64,000 bases of DNA from the NCBI RefSeq assembly GCF_024763615.1, contig NC_077222.1, forward strand, positions 25,172,001 to 25,236,000, read 5' to 3'. The notes beneath the pieces were generated by a model that did no database searches, had not been told where the DNA came from, and was given only the letters and a program-made list of their open reading frames with translations. Positions within the stretch are counted from its first letter, which is position 1; each line of letters starts with the position of its first letter. Made by a program: the position numbers and the translations under genes. This stretch comes from Phlebotomus papatasi (lineage: Eukaryota > Arthropoda > Insecta > Diptera > Psychodidae). Positions 11,096-23,062 of the stretch are shown piece by piece.

Positions 11096-13619
11096 ATCTA
11101 CCTATCGAAAAATCGTTTCGATAGGTTCGAAAGTTTTAAAATTCGATTTCGAATATTTCGAAAACTAGACGATGCTTTTTTTATTTCAGTATGTTGTAAA
11201 AAAAATTAATTCGAAGTCGATTTTTTACACATTCCATCCAAGTTGCATTCATTTCGAATCTCAATCACTCTGAGGTTCCTGTAAAAAACCTCAGCTACCA
11301 TAAGCTGAGCTGGCACTGGTTATTTTTTTAGAAAATGTAACGAGCTATATTTTCCACATTAAACTAAACAAGTTCTTAAAATGTTTAGGGAAATTTTAAA
11401 GGTCCATTACTTAAAAATATATTAAGCTATTCTAATCCTCCGTCTCAATTGATTTTTATAAAATATTTTTAAGAATATTAATTATCATAATTTCGATATA
11501 AAAAACTGTAATACTTGAAATATTTTTGAGTATTTGACTCAGGCTTGAACTCAGCCTGCAGATATACTATAATTATATTTTTGGCAGACTGTTTTTTTCA
11601 TTAAACCGACAAATTTTTAATTTTTAATTTTCGACTAAAAAATATTTCTAATTCTTTAGAAATTAATAACGGTAAACGTAATTAATTTTAACGTTTCAGG
11701 ATCAATAAAAAATCTTGGAATTCAAGCCTTAAATTAAAAAATTTTTGGGACATCTATCAGTCTCAGGAATTTAAAAAAAAAATCCTATTTATAAATATTT
11801 ATAAAAGTTCCCAGAATATTTGAAAGTGTTGCTTTGAATACTAACAGCTTATAAATTCTCTAAAATATTATTCTCCCGAAGTATATGATAAAATAAAAAT
11901 ATTCTAATAGAGGCTCTTTATCACTTAATATTGTTTTGCTATCCTAGGAATCAAAATAACCAATTATCCACTCTGAAAGACCTAGGATACAGAGAGCAAT
12001 ACTCCATTTGCATGGCTTTTCCAAGGCTGTTATCTTCTTCACGCGAACACTCTAATTTCGGTTTCGCTCTAGTGAAGGCAATTGACCAGCGAATTTCAAA
12101 TTGTGACTGCGTAGTTTTAAAAGAAAAATTGATATCTACTGTTCTAATTTAAAAAAAAAATATAGGTATTTTCTAGCGGTTTTCCAATAAATGCAAATAA
12201 AATTATAAATATTTTCAGCATTTAATTAAAATAATTCTTCATTTTAACACAACCTGTAAAAAAAAGTAATTCTGTGTGAATTAAGAAATCCATTATCAAT
12301 AGTCCAATACTTAGTTTTCTCCTCTTATTTTTCGATAGATATTCGCTATTAAGAGGTCAAATGAAAATTCCGTTTATCGTTTTATTTATGAGGTTAAATG
12401 AAATGCTAAGTCGGCAATGGACGGTCTTGCTAAGCATTCTACCTTCGGACGACTCAACTTTCGGACAACCCATGGCTCTTTTCAGAAAAATTTAGACATT
12501 GGACTAGCTGTTAAAATATAATATTATAGTGGATAAAATTTATTTAAAAAAATTTTGTTCTGTGCTTGTGTCGTCTGAATGTAGCTAAAAATGATAAATA
12601 ATTACAGAATATTAAAATAATAAGAAATCTAGGCTTTACTTTATCTAATAGCTCCCCAGTTTATTACCACAAAATCGCCCATCTTAAAGAAATTGTGAAC
12701 CTCCGAAAAAGCAGAAAGTTATGAAAGAGATTGATACAAATAGTGAAATGTTGTATGCACCGGATTTCCTGCTTCAATGTCCAATTAGGTTTAGCATTCT
12801 ACAGTACCCCATAATATTTCCAGTGATGTACGTTACACCTATAGAACCAATAGGACTTGTCACAATCTGTTAAGCTGATATATTAACAACGTATTCATGG
12901 TACATTCTGCATTACATTGCAAATTCTATCCACCAGGACAAATGAGCGAATATTAATGGGTGGTTGAATTTGAAAATCTTATGGAGATTTACTGAGTAGC
13001 TCTCAAATGTCCCCGTACACCATTAATTTGGCCAATTTTGACGAATGAATGCACTTCAGCAAGTATGATGAAGAAATTAAGGCAATTTCTGGATAAAATT
13101 TACTTTTGACACTTGAAATATGTGATGCAATCACTTCGAGTCTGTTGTTTTGAACCACAATATGTGTGCTTAGTGCATTAATCTCAAAAGTTGAAGGGAG
13201 AATTTCACGGAGTTGAAAATGAGATTGATTATTGCAGTTGGAGAGATACAACCTTGTGATTTAGCAATACTTAAAGCAATGCTAAATGCAGAAAATTGCC
13301 CACTTGGTATACTTTGGCGTAACACGAGGTGTTTCAATTGGTAAGAAATTGGCTACATTTCCCGCCATTTGGCTATCAAATGGCTTTCTCCTGGAAGCTG
13401 AAGGAAGGGACATGAGAAGAAAACCGCAGAAAACACGGAAGAAATCACTGATTAGCTTTAAGTTTCTTGTTGAGTGCGATAAATAATATTAGAGGAGAGC
13501 AAAAACGTTAAAGTATATCTTAAAGTTGCAGATGTTGCAAACCGATAAATTTATAAATCATAAAAGAAAAATTACACTGGATAAATATTGCTCAATTTTG
13601 TGTTGAGAGTTATGAAATA
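11096..13619. other. unique AT-rich DNA, no gene recognised
   Basis: A CCTCAG hairpin with the arms GAGGTT and AACCTC and an AGCTGAGCT word occurs near 11270-11320. Frames of 73-82 codons match no family. There is no RNA gene and no clear element ends. Confidence 0.4.
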
Positions 13620-14015
13620 AGCATTTTGATAATTTTCAACTTTGTGTATTTTTGACATTTGTCAAACAAATGTCATTCAGATAGTTGTCATTTGTTATTT
13701 TTACAGCTGTCAAAATTGATAAATTAAAATAATAAATACATTATCGATCCTCTGAGATGTTTCAGCACCTGTGAATTACTAGGTCCTTAACTAATTTGTG
13801 AATTCCGCTACAAGTGTGACATCTGTCATATGACTTGTCAAAACAGTAAATAAGAATTTTTATTGATGTCAATTAAGGTCATATTAAAATATGAAAGCCA
13901 CGTAATTTAACTTCTGTTATAATATTATATACAAATAACAAAGGGAAAATAATTCTTTCGATATAATAGTTCACGTCATTTTGACAGCTGTTTTTTTTTA
14001 ATTTTATCTGGAGCT

Positions 14016-14339
14016 TATTATTATTAATCGTATCGAGATATATTCATTACAAAGGTAATCATTTTTACAATGTCCATATCCCGTGTTAGAAGAACCTGCT
14101 AGTCCGTTTGTAGACTCGCCCAGGAGCGCCTTCCCCGTATTGTGGATGCTTCTTCTATGCTCCCGGAATTGTTGGGCGTAGGCGGTGCATTATATTACGT
14201 TATTAACATATGAAAATTGTCTAAATTAGACATTCAGATCTTTGCACCGGGCGGGACTCGAACTCACAACAGTAAGTCGAGCCAGGGAATCGATCCGCCC
14301 AAGAGCCAACGGTCTTGCCTATTGCGCCACTGATTCCCC
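14016..14339 (-). mobile_element. tRNA-derived SINE, copy 1 (324 bp)
   Basis: Read on the minus strand it starts GGGGAATCAGTGGCGCAATAG, a tRNA-like 5' end with an A box (14318-14329), followed by a B box GAGTTCGAGTCCC (14253-14265). It then has a tRNA-unrelated body and a (TAA)n tail at 14016-14026. Perfect 11-bp target duplications TATCTGGAGCT flank it at 14005-14015 and 14340-14350. The tRNA-related head closely matches the SINE at 59695-59922. A (TAA)n tail is typical of I-clade LINEs and the SINEs they move, so an I-type partner is inferred. It is internally promoted by RNA polymerase III if still active. Confidence 0.9.
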
Positions 14340-14643
14340 TATCTGGAGCTGTCAATTATTCAATTGGACACGCTTTCATCAATTAGATTGTAAACTAACT
14401 TATCTATTTTCTGGCGTCTTTCATTTAAGTTTCCTTAGCTGCTGTCTAGGTAATGAATAGTTTTATTCTATTAAATGAGTAAATTTGGCAGCAGACGTCA
14501 CTTTTACATCTGTCAATTCTTATTTGGCCTATGGGTAATCCATTTGTCTTATTAATTTATAAAATAAAAAAGGTTGGCAAATGCTCACTGTCATTTCGTT
14601 GATAAAGACATTAAACCACATTGTCAAAAAGGGATTTTTATTT

Positions 14644-14655
14644 TGACAGCTGTCA
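14644..14655. promoter_or_regulatory. perfect TGACAGCTGTCA palindrome
   Basis: This is a 12-bp perfect palindrome equal to the known TGIF1/TGIF2-type homeodomain site, which contains two TGACAG half-sites. It lies in the TGACA/TGTCA cluster. Function is inferred only from motif identity and clustering. Confidence 0.4.
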
Positions 14656-14732
14656 TACGTTATTGGAATGACTGTTATCAATCTTCTTGACAGTAGGGAA
14701 ACTCATTTTTATGGATATCATTATTAAGCTGT

Positions 14733-16555
14733 TATTAGGTGAGATTCTTAACAATCTCACCTACTATAATCCTAACAAAATTTCATGTCGTCCGATCGAC
14801 CTCAAATTTGGCCAAAATGTGTTTCAGCACTTCCTGATCACGAATATATATGTGGCTAATTTACGTTCCCGGCCGGCCGGCCGGCCGCTCTTTGGAGCTT
14901 AATAGCTCCTAAACTAAAAAAGATATCGACTTGTGGTTTTCGGCAAAGGTTATATATCGGGTAAAAATTGCAACTTGGTGCATAGACCCCCCACCCCCCA
15001 CCCCTCCTTCCGCCATTTTGAAGACCCCCCTTTTTTTTGTTTTCTCAATAGCTCCGTCCCTATGGCATTCAGCGGACTCAAATTTTAGTATGTTATAGCT
15101 GGGCCTTAGAGCTTTCCATCAATACCAAACTTAAGGTCCCCGACCCCCCTGACCCGAGCTATAAGGGTCCAAAAAAAATTTCTTAAAATGGCCATAACTC
15201 CGGTTCTAATTGTCAGAATTTAAAAAGTGAGGGCTTTTTGGAAAGCTCTCGTGAAATGCCACTTCCCCTTCTAACATCGCAAGTTCATAAAACCACCGCT
15301 AGGGGCGCTTTTTTTAAAAAGAAAATTTTTAAATCTTAAAAGTTAAATAACTCAAAAATTCCATTGTGCATCGGGCTGAAATTTTAGTATGTTATAGCCG
15401 TTGATTATACCTATCAAACAAAAAAAACCTTAAGTCGATCTAAAACCCCTGACCCGAGCTATAAGGGGTCAAAGTTCGAACATTGACCGGCCTCTATCTC
15501 CGGTTCTAACTAACATAGCGACCTAAATTTTACCTTTTTGGTTTCGTCTCGATGAGCACTTTCAGATGGAAGTTCAAAAAGTCACCACAGGTGGCGCTGT
15601 GATAGCGTCAAAATTCATCGAAATTCAAAGTCACTTTTCTCAAAAACGGCATTGTGCAAGTTAATGAAATTTTAGTATGTTGTAGTCCAGTCTAGGACGT
15701 TTCCAAAATGGTGCGTATGCGCGCTGTGGTTTCAATAGAACCGGAGATATGAGGGGTCAAAGTTCACGAAATTCAAAAAATCATATCTCCGGTTCTATGT
15801 GACCGATTTTGATGAATGAGGGCTTAAACGAAAGATCTCACCAAATGCTACAACTTTCTTGAATATTTGAACTTCGTGGGACCAACACCAGGGGCGCCAC
15901 AGTCGAAAAACCAATTTCAATATCACATAACCTCAATTATCTCGACTGTCGCTGAACCGATTTTGATGATTACTTCAACATAATTGTAGAGCACATTTGT
16001 CTCTACATTTCGTCCATACATCATTTTCCGTTCAGACTACGCTATCACTCCGATTTTGCCGTTTAAGTGTGAAAAAATTGATTTTTCCCATAATAACGCT
16101 TTGAAATCACTCAGATGCCAATTTGACTGCCTCTACTCCACCAAGACACTTAAAATAGGGTTTTAAATGGAAAGTCCCGCAAAATACAACAATTATCTGA
16201 TTTAGTTGAAGTTCAACAAATGAACACTTGGGGCACTCTGGATGAAAAAACGAGTTAAGAAACAAAAAACCTCGCTTATCTTGGCTTCTGAGTAATCGAT
16301 GAGTTCAAGTTCTGCGGCAAAATTATAGAGAACATTCTGGTCTACATTTCACCCATATAACACTTTTCTGTCAGTTCATCCAAATCCTTGACATTTTGGT
16401 TCAAATACAAAACTTGTATAATTTCACGAATTTGGTTCAAGATAACTGAATGGCGTCTCCCTACTTCAGCATCAAATCGAATTTGCATGCACTCCGAGTT
16501 AGCTCACGTTAAGAATCTCACCTACATAAGCCGGTTAGGATTATCTGTCCCTTTA
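14733..16555 (+). mobile_element. 1.82-kb modular repeat element, copy 1
   Basis: This is near-identical to 20656-22502 over its whole length; both share TATTAGGTGAGATTC at the left and CTGTCCCTTTA at the right. The left end forms a hairpin (GGTGAGATT, 6-nt loop, AATCTCACC). The left arm is repeated inverted near the right end as GTTAAGAATCTCACC, and ATAATCCTAAC (left) is inverted as GTTAGGATTAT (right). The interior is not coding. It consists of diverged modules of about 290-300 bp, each with TTTTAGTATGTTRTAG, a GACCCGAGCTATAAGGG-like word, ACTCCGGTTCTA or ATCTCCGGTTCTA, and an AGGKGGCGC-like box. No transposase and no certain target duplication is present. It does not end in CTRR, so I do not call it a Helitron. 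Confidence 0.85.
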
Positions 16556-16878
16556 TGTAACTACTTTTACCTGTGCCATATTTTAATAATTTTAGACAGT
16601 TAATAAAAAAAGAATTTTGACAGTTGAAAGTCATTATAAGTGTTAGTGAACTAATAAATTTTCTGTTTCGAGCTATTATTTGACAGTTGTTTACGTTGTC
16701 TATTGTTATTAAAGCAGTTTTAACTATGTCATCCTTAAAATATTTAAGAAGTTGTTTACTGAGTAACTATAAAAACACATAAAATATTCTGACAGTTAAA
16801 TTATAGTGACAACTGTCACAAGGTTCTTTTCTTTTCTTCTGTATTTTAAAGTGTCTGTCAGAAACACTCAGGTTCATA

Positions 16879-17133
16879 CACTGAGAGAAATCCGAAAAAG
16901 TTAAAGTAACATTCAGGAAATGTTAATTTTACCCTGCATTATTGACCCGATATCGGTGTAAATATTACCCTTTTTAGGTGTAATATGTGTTAAAGTTACC
17001 CTTCTTTCATGTTGATTTTACCATTAAAAGGTGTAAAATTAACAATAAAAATGTTGATATATTTTTACACCCAAAAAGTGATAAGATTATGACGAAAAAA
17101 AGTTAATCGCAGCCTATTTTTTTTTCATCAGTG
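16879..17133 (-). mobile_element. CACTGA-ended TIR MITE, copy 2
   Basis: An inverted copy of 3461-3712. It starts CACTGAGAGAAATCCG and ends TTTTCATCAGTG. The flanks extend the inverted repeat by ATA and TAT. It is inserted in the TGACA/TGTCA cluster. Confidence 0.75.
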
Positions 17134-17235
17134 TATGGATTATATACAAAGTATATAATTTTAGTAGTTGTCAACTATGTCACTTTGACATCTGTCAAAT
17201 GCCTGTCAATTAGTTCTCAATAACCAGAAACTTAT

Positions 17236-18617
17236 GCAAGAACCTTGGTTGAATTTTAAATATTTAATCCGTTTAAACGAAATTTTAATTTATTTTAAAC
17301 GAAGTTTATGAAGATTCTGCTGCATTATCGGATAAAGATTTCTCTTGTGGACTTCATACTTAACTGGCGTAACTTCTCTAATTTCTGATCAGTAAAGATT
17401 TATTGATAAAATTTGATTCAATGTTGGATTATTAAGGACAAATGATTCATTAGATTTTGAAAATAAAAAAAAATGGTTACCATTTAGGATTATGTTACTT
17501 TCAGGAACTGAGCTAAACCTCTAGCCTGAAGACCGCTTTACCGAAAGTTTCCTGCATTGATGAACAATTGTATTCTTGACACTACTCGAAAGACTCATTG
17601 TATTGGCAATTTCGTAATGCAATTCGTGCAAGATTTAAAGGGATGACAACTTCACCTACATTCCCAATTCCAAAGGTATATTCCGGTCACGTCCCACGAT
17701 AAGGATGAAGATGATATAGTTTCACACATTGCCTGAATTGAATCGTCGAAGGTGAAAATGTATACCATCAAATGTTATGCAGTGAGATTGCAATTTAAGG
17801 AATTCACATGCCATTCTTAAGCATCTCTGCAAAAGTCCGTTACCAAAAATAAAAGAAACAGATGAAGTAAATGATGAAACTCCGCAACTCATGAAAAATA
17901 CAATGTTGCCACAAAATGCTGCTGTTTCTTTTCTTGTGATGGTCTTTTTGCCCATATAAAGTTGCAATGTTTGAGATAGCCTCCTATACATACATCACGA
18001 TATTCTCGCAATTGTGGAAAAGGCCATGGAAAATAATCTCTCACTAGTAATTCGATTTCAATCGTCTTGGAGAACACCAAATACCGCATATTTGCCCATG
18101 ATCTGCGATCTAAATGTAAAAATTTTCAATCACACTTTTTCGCAATTTTATGCTCTATTGCACCAACTTTGTGATTTACGATACTTTTCGCCATACAATT
18201 AATTACCTTTTTCGCTCAAGTGAAAGAATTGGGTGAAAAACAGGAAAATGTCTGTGCTAGAGCAAAATGGGTAAACTACTGTGAGTTTTGCGATAAACAA
18301 CTTTGTTGTTCGGGTTAAAAGTTGCGAAAAGTATTTCAGAATGCTTTTGGGGCTCAATGCTTATGTATATATAAGCATTATTTGTAACATCAAAGAGTTT
18401 TATACAGTTTCAGAGCTATAAACACTGCACACTTTGTAGATTTAGATTGAAATCGATTAAGGAGAATAAATATATTATATCAATATTTATAATGCATATA
18501 TGATTTAAATTATATTTAAATAGTAATTTAAATAAAATTTAACCCATCTATCCTGATTTTAAAAATATTATCAAGTTTATTGGAAGGGAAATTTGTAGAA
18601 AAATATTAAAATCATAA
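17236..18617. other. unique AT-rich DNA, no gene recognised
   Basis: Overlapping frames of 62-89 codons occur on both strands at 17722-18202, with no recognisable domain. The patch at about 17510-18240 is somewhat less AT-rich than its surroundings. Nothing else is supported. Confidence 0.4.
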
Positions 18618-18619
18618 TA

Positions 18620-18811
18620 GGGGGAAGTGGGATACCTTTTAAAATAGGGTTTTTATCCTATTTCTAAGTAGAACTGGACCTTATCATAACATATTATACC
18701 AAAAAAATTGTAGAGCTATACTACTCTATCATAAAGCTCAGTTTTATTTAAAAATACGAAAGAAAAGCCCTATTTTAAAAGTTCCCCAATTCAAAGGTAG
18801 CTAATTTCTCT
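18620..18811. mobile_element. TA-flanked GGGGGAAGTGGG MITE, copy 2
   Basis: It starts GGGGGAAGTGGGATACC after TA (18618-18619) and ends TTTCTC/T before TA (18812-18813). Arms share TTTTAAAATAGGG, and the centre has TTTCTAAGTAGAACTGGACCTTA, which resembles the centre of the 48119-48314 copy. The right tip is decayed. Confidence 0.7.
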
Positions 18812-18813
18812 TA

Positions 18814-20655
18814 ATTGATTTTAAATTTTTAAATATTTAAAAAAACCTTTTTTTTTAATTCAGTTTTATTATATTAAGTTAAATCATACCTTTAAATTAA
18901 CTGTTTAATTTTTTGCATATTTGAAAAAAAAGATCAAATAGATTTTTCTAATAAAAAGCACGGAATAAACTGGAAACATCTTTCAAAACTTTGTAAAAAC
19001 TTAAGTGAAGCATCCAGAAAAAAGAAATAAACCTCAATCGGTCAAGTAGAACTATCAAATACTAAAATACTAAATTTTGATACTCTCATTAGAATTTTAC
19101 AAATATTTTATTCTTTTATATTTGATAGAAATATTTCCTAAAAGATTAATTTGGTAGAGTGTGTTTTACTTAAATATTAATATAACTAACAGAAATATAC
19201 TTTTCATTTAGAATAATTTAAAAAAAATCGTGTCTAAATTTAATAAAACACGTAAAAATATTCTTGCAATTTTTCATATTTCAAAATATATCCCATAAAT
19301 AAAGTCCTATTAAAACTCTGTGAAGAAAATTAGAAATATTAAATAAATTTATTTAAATAAGAATTAATATAAACAATGAAAAAAATATTTGAAAGTGTTG
19401 CTTCTCAAAATTAAAAAAAAAGATCAGTAATAACTTTACATGAAATTGAAAAAATAAGAAACATATTAATTAAGATTCAAATCTTTGCAAAACCTGAAAA
19501 TAATATCACTCAAAAAAAGCGAAGAAACATTGTTAGTAGTTCACCACAGCACAGCTAAATAAGACTGAAGTAAACACGGAGTTCTGTCATATTTCTCGTA
19601 AGCAATTGCTCACACTGAATTTTCAACAAAGCAATTTCAACTCAAATCATATTCAAAATTTAACGTATTTACTGTTAAAGTCTTCCAAAAAGAACAAGTA
19701 TTTAGATGGAATTCATTATTCATCAAGTATTGGAATAAAAGTGTCCAAAATAAGAAACTGGTCAGAATTATGAGCCTTTACCCTATAATCTGAAGAAAAG
19801 CTATCTATTTATTGATCCATTTTGAGCTTTAGCTTTTTTTTAAGCAGCAACTTTTACTAAAACAATTTATCATCATTTGTCATGGAATTTGCTGCAGTTG
19901 ATTGATGCTGAGCACTTCTGCAAAATCTCAAAGACTATTGATTTTTCCAGTGATGCTTCAAATACAAAATTTTTATTTGCTTTTTCCCCCATTCTTCAAT
20001 ATCTGGCTTTCCATTTGAATCTCTTCTATAAATTCCTGCAGAAAAAATTCCTTTGAAATTTTAACAGCACAATTTCGTGCAAAACACGCCTCAATAGCGG
20101 AAAAAGGCCAAATTTTCCCAGTGAAAAAAATAAAATAACTTAACTTCCACCTATAATTCCGCTGTGGGAGTTAATTAGGTGAAGAATATCGAATAAAAGA
20201 AGCGTAGCATTTTTCTCTCTCAATGGACTTTTTACGAGCGTAATCACCTGTTTTCTGAATGATACCTTTTGTTGTTGCGATGATGTCAATTTTCGTTGTC
20301 AGAGACGCGGAAAAAAGAGTTCGGAAAATATGCCAAATACGGTGTGTCTCCCACCTGATGAGTTTCCACCCACTGATTTCGTATTAAAATGACACAGAAA
20401 TTGTGGCCTGGACAGTGAATTCCAAATGTTATAAGCAACATCCAGTAATCATTTTCACATACATTCCACACCATCCTAAAATTAATCTCTACTTGTTAAA
20501 TTGAAAATCATTAAAAGTTCATCCAGATGATGTACATGTAGTTTTTGGGGGAGAGAATACATGCAAAGGGGTGAGGGGGAACCAATGTTGCATAGTAGTT
20601 TCAGGATTTTAATTAAAATTTTGCAACTTTAAGTAGATAAACCACAAAGTTGTAC
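18814..20655. other. very AT-rich DNA, no gene recognised
   Basis: The left part (to about 19800) is very A/T-dense with no structure that I can define. The right part (about 19850-20600) is less AT-rich, with only short frames. No gene, RNA or element ends seen. Confidence 0.4.
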
Positions 20656-22502
20656 TATTAGGTGAGATTCTTAACAATCTCACCTACTATAATCCTAACA
20701 AAATTTCATGTCGTCCGATCGACCTCAAACTTGGCCAAAATGTGTTTCGCCACTTCCTGATCACGAATATATATGTGGCTATTTTACGTTCCCGGCCGGC
20801 CGGCCGGCTGGCCGGCCGGCCGGCCGGCCGGCCGCTCTTTGGAGCTTAATAGCTCCTAAACTAAAAAAGATATCGACTTGCGGTTTTCGGCAAAGGTTAT
20901 ATATCGGGTGAAAATTGCAACTTGGTGCATTGACCCCCCACCCCCCACCCCTCCTTCCGCCATTTTGAAGACCCCCCTTTTTTTGTTTTCTCAATAGCTC
21001 CGCCCCTATGGCATCGAGCGGGCTCAAATTTTAGTATGTTATAGCTGGGCCTTAGGGCTTTCCATCAATACCAAACTTAAGGTCCCCCGACCCCCCTGAC
21101 CCGAGCTATAAGGGTCCAAAAAAAATTTCTTAAAATAGCCATAACTCCGGTTCTAATTATCAGAATTTAAAAAATGAGGGCTTTTTGGAAAGCTCTCGTG
21201 AAATGCCACTTCCCCTTCTAATATCGCAAGTTCATAAAACCACCGCTAGGGGCGCTATTATTAAAAAGAAAATTTTTAAATCTTAAAAGTTAAATAACTC
21301 AAAAATTCCATTGTGCATCGGGCTGAAATTTTAGTATGTTGTAGCCGTTGATTATACCTATCAAACAAAAAAAACCTTAAGTCGATCTAAAACCCCTGAC
21401 CCGAGCTATAAGGGGTCAAAGTTCGAACATTGACCGGCCTCTATCTCCGGTTCTAACTAACATAGCGACCTAAATTTTACCTTTTTGGTTTCGTCTCGAT
21501 GAGCACTTTCAGATGGAAGTTCAAAAAGTCACCACAGGTGGCGCTGTGATAGCGTCAAAATTCATCGAAATTCAAAGTCACTTTTCTCAAAAACGGCATT
21601 GTGCAAGTTAATGAAATTTTAGTATGTTGTAGTCCAGTCTAGGACGTTTCCAAAATGGTGCGTATGCGCGCTGTGGTTTCAATAGAACCGGAGATATGAG
21701 GGGTCAAAGTTCACGAAATTCAAAAAATCATATCTCCGGTTCTATGTGACCGATTTTGATGAATGAGGGCTTAAACGAAAGATCTCACCAAATGCTACAA
21801 CTTTCTAGAATATTTGAACTTCGTGGGACCAACACCAGGGGCGCCACAGTCGAAAAACCAATTTCAATATTACATAACCTCAATTATCTCGACTGTCGCT
21901 GAACCGATTTTGATGATTACTTTAACATAATTGTAGACCACATTTGTCTCTACATTTCGTCCATACATCATTTTTCGATCAGACTACGCTATCACTCCGA
22001 TTTTGCCGTTTAAGTGTGAAAAAATTGATTTTTCCAATAATAACGCTTTGAAATCACTCAGATGTCAATTTGACTGCCTCTACTCCACCAAGACACTTAA
22101 AATAGGGTTTTAAATGGAAAGTCCCGCAAAATACAACAATTCTTTGATATAGTTGAAGTTCAACAAATGACTACTTGGGGAACTCTGGATGAAAAAACGA
22201 GTTAAGAAACAAAAAACCTCGCTTATCTTGGCTTCTGAGTAATCGATGAGTTCAAGTTCTACGGCAAAATTATAGAGAACATTCTGGTCTACATTTCACC
22301 CATATAACACTTTTCTGTCAGTTCATCCAAATCCTTGATATTTTGGTTTAAATACAAAATTTGTATAATTTCACGAATTTGATTCAAGATAACTGAATGG
22401 CGTCTCCCAACTTCAGCTCCAAATCGAATTTGCATGCACTCCAAGTTAGCTCACGTTAAGAATCTCACCTACATAAGCCGGTTAGGATTATCTGTCCCTT
22501 TA
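20656..22502 (+). mobile_element. 1.85-kb modular repeat element, copy 2
   Basis: Near-identical to 14733-16555, with scattered substitutions. The 24-bp length difference is almost entirely due to the GGCC tract (19 bp there, 44 bp here). The same left hairpin, inverted subterminal words and internal modules are present. AGGKGGCGC-like boxes lie at 21248, 21536 and 21837. The high identity in unrelated flanks shows recent mobility or recent duplication of the element only; the flanking DNA is different, which favours mobility. Confidence 0.88.
20792..20835. repeat. (GGCC)n microsatellite in the element
   Basis: A GGCCGGCC tract of about 44 bp with one CTGG interruption. The equivalent tract in the other copy (14869-14887) is 19 bp. 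It is self-complementary and could form a strong hairpin. Confidence 0.9.
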
Positions 22503-23062
22503 GTTTCGATAAACAGATTTTAGTTATGTTTTTGTGAGAGAATCTCATAGATTATTGATACTATACAAAATTTTGTAGTTTATTTCACAAAAATACATTT
22601 TAATTTAAACAGTAATACTAAATATTTATATTTTTAATCTGATTTTGCATTTATTTATAGTTTGCAGAAATTTATTTGCCTCCAAAATCATATCAATATG
22701 GCTCAATTATACACCAATATGGGACACTGCACAAATTTGTCGGAATGACCTATTAAAATTAATTGATAGGATTATTCAGATTGGTTCAGAGACTTGTATA
22801 TATATAAACTCGATAATTGACCATATTATACTGATTAATTTGTGTCTTTAATCACTATTTGATGCGTATTATGTCGTACTGATTTGGCATTGTATACGTA
22901 TTATTCAGCTTTCATATCAAATAATTCGTTTTTGTAATTATTGTTCCAATCAACAATTCAGTGAACAAAATACTCAATTATTTTACAAAATGCAATAATA
23001 TGTTTTGATTAATTTTTTTTTTACTAAAATCAACGAGTAAAATGAATTAAAATAAGTAGAAG
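22503..23062. other. AT-rich DNA, nothing recognised
   Basis: It lies between the modular element and the minisatellite. A 68-codon frame at 22645-22851 has no known domain. Confidence 0.4.

Larger units (their letters stand above)
13620..17235. promoter_or_regulatory. TGACA/TGTCA motif cluster split by insertions
   Basis: After the SINE (14016-14339), the 1.82-kb element (14733-16555) and the CACTGA MITE (16879-17133) are removed, about 1.2 kb of host sequence remains. I counted about 29 TGACA or TGTCA pentamers in it by eye, many as TGACAGCTG, CTGTCAA or facing pairs. Roughly two or three would be expected in DNA of this composition. TGACAG is the known site of TALE homeodomain proteins (Homothorax/Meis) and TGACAGCTGTCA is the known TGIF palindrome. 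The region may be a regulatory cluster, or the remains of a decayed minisatellite; the sequence alone does not separate these. Confidence 0.45.

Noticed and set aside
14733..16555. Helitron identity for the 1.8-kb element
   Set aside because: It has terminal hairpins, but no TC start, no CTRR end and no insertion between A and T that can be shown.
20708..21027. Frames rich in AGRP repeats
   Set aside because: Produced by the (GGCC)n microsatellite in the modular element.
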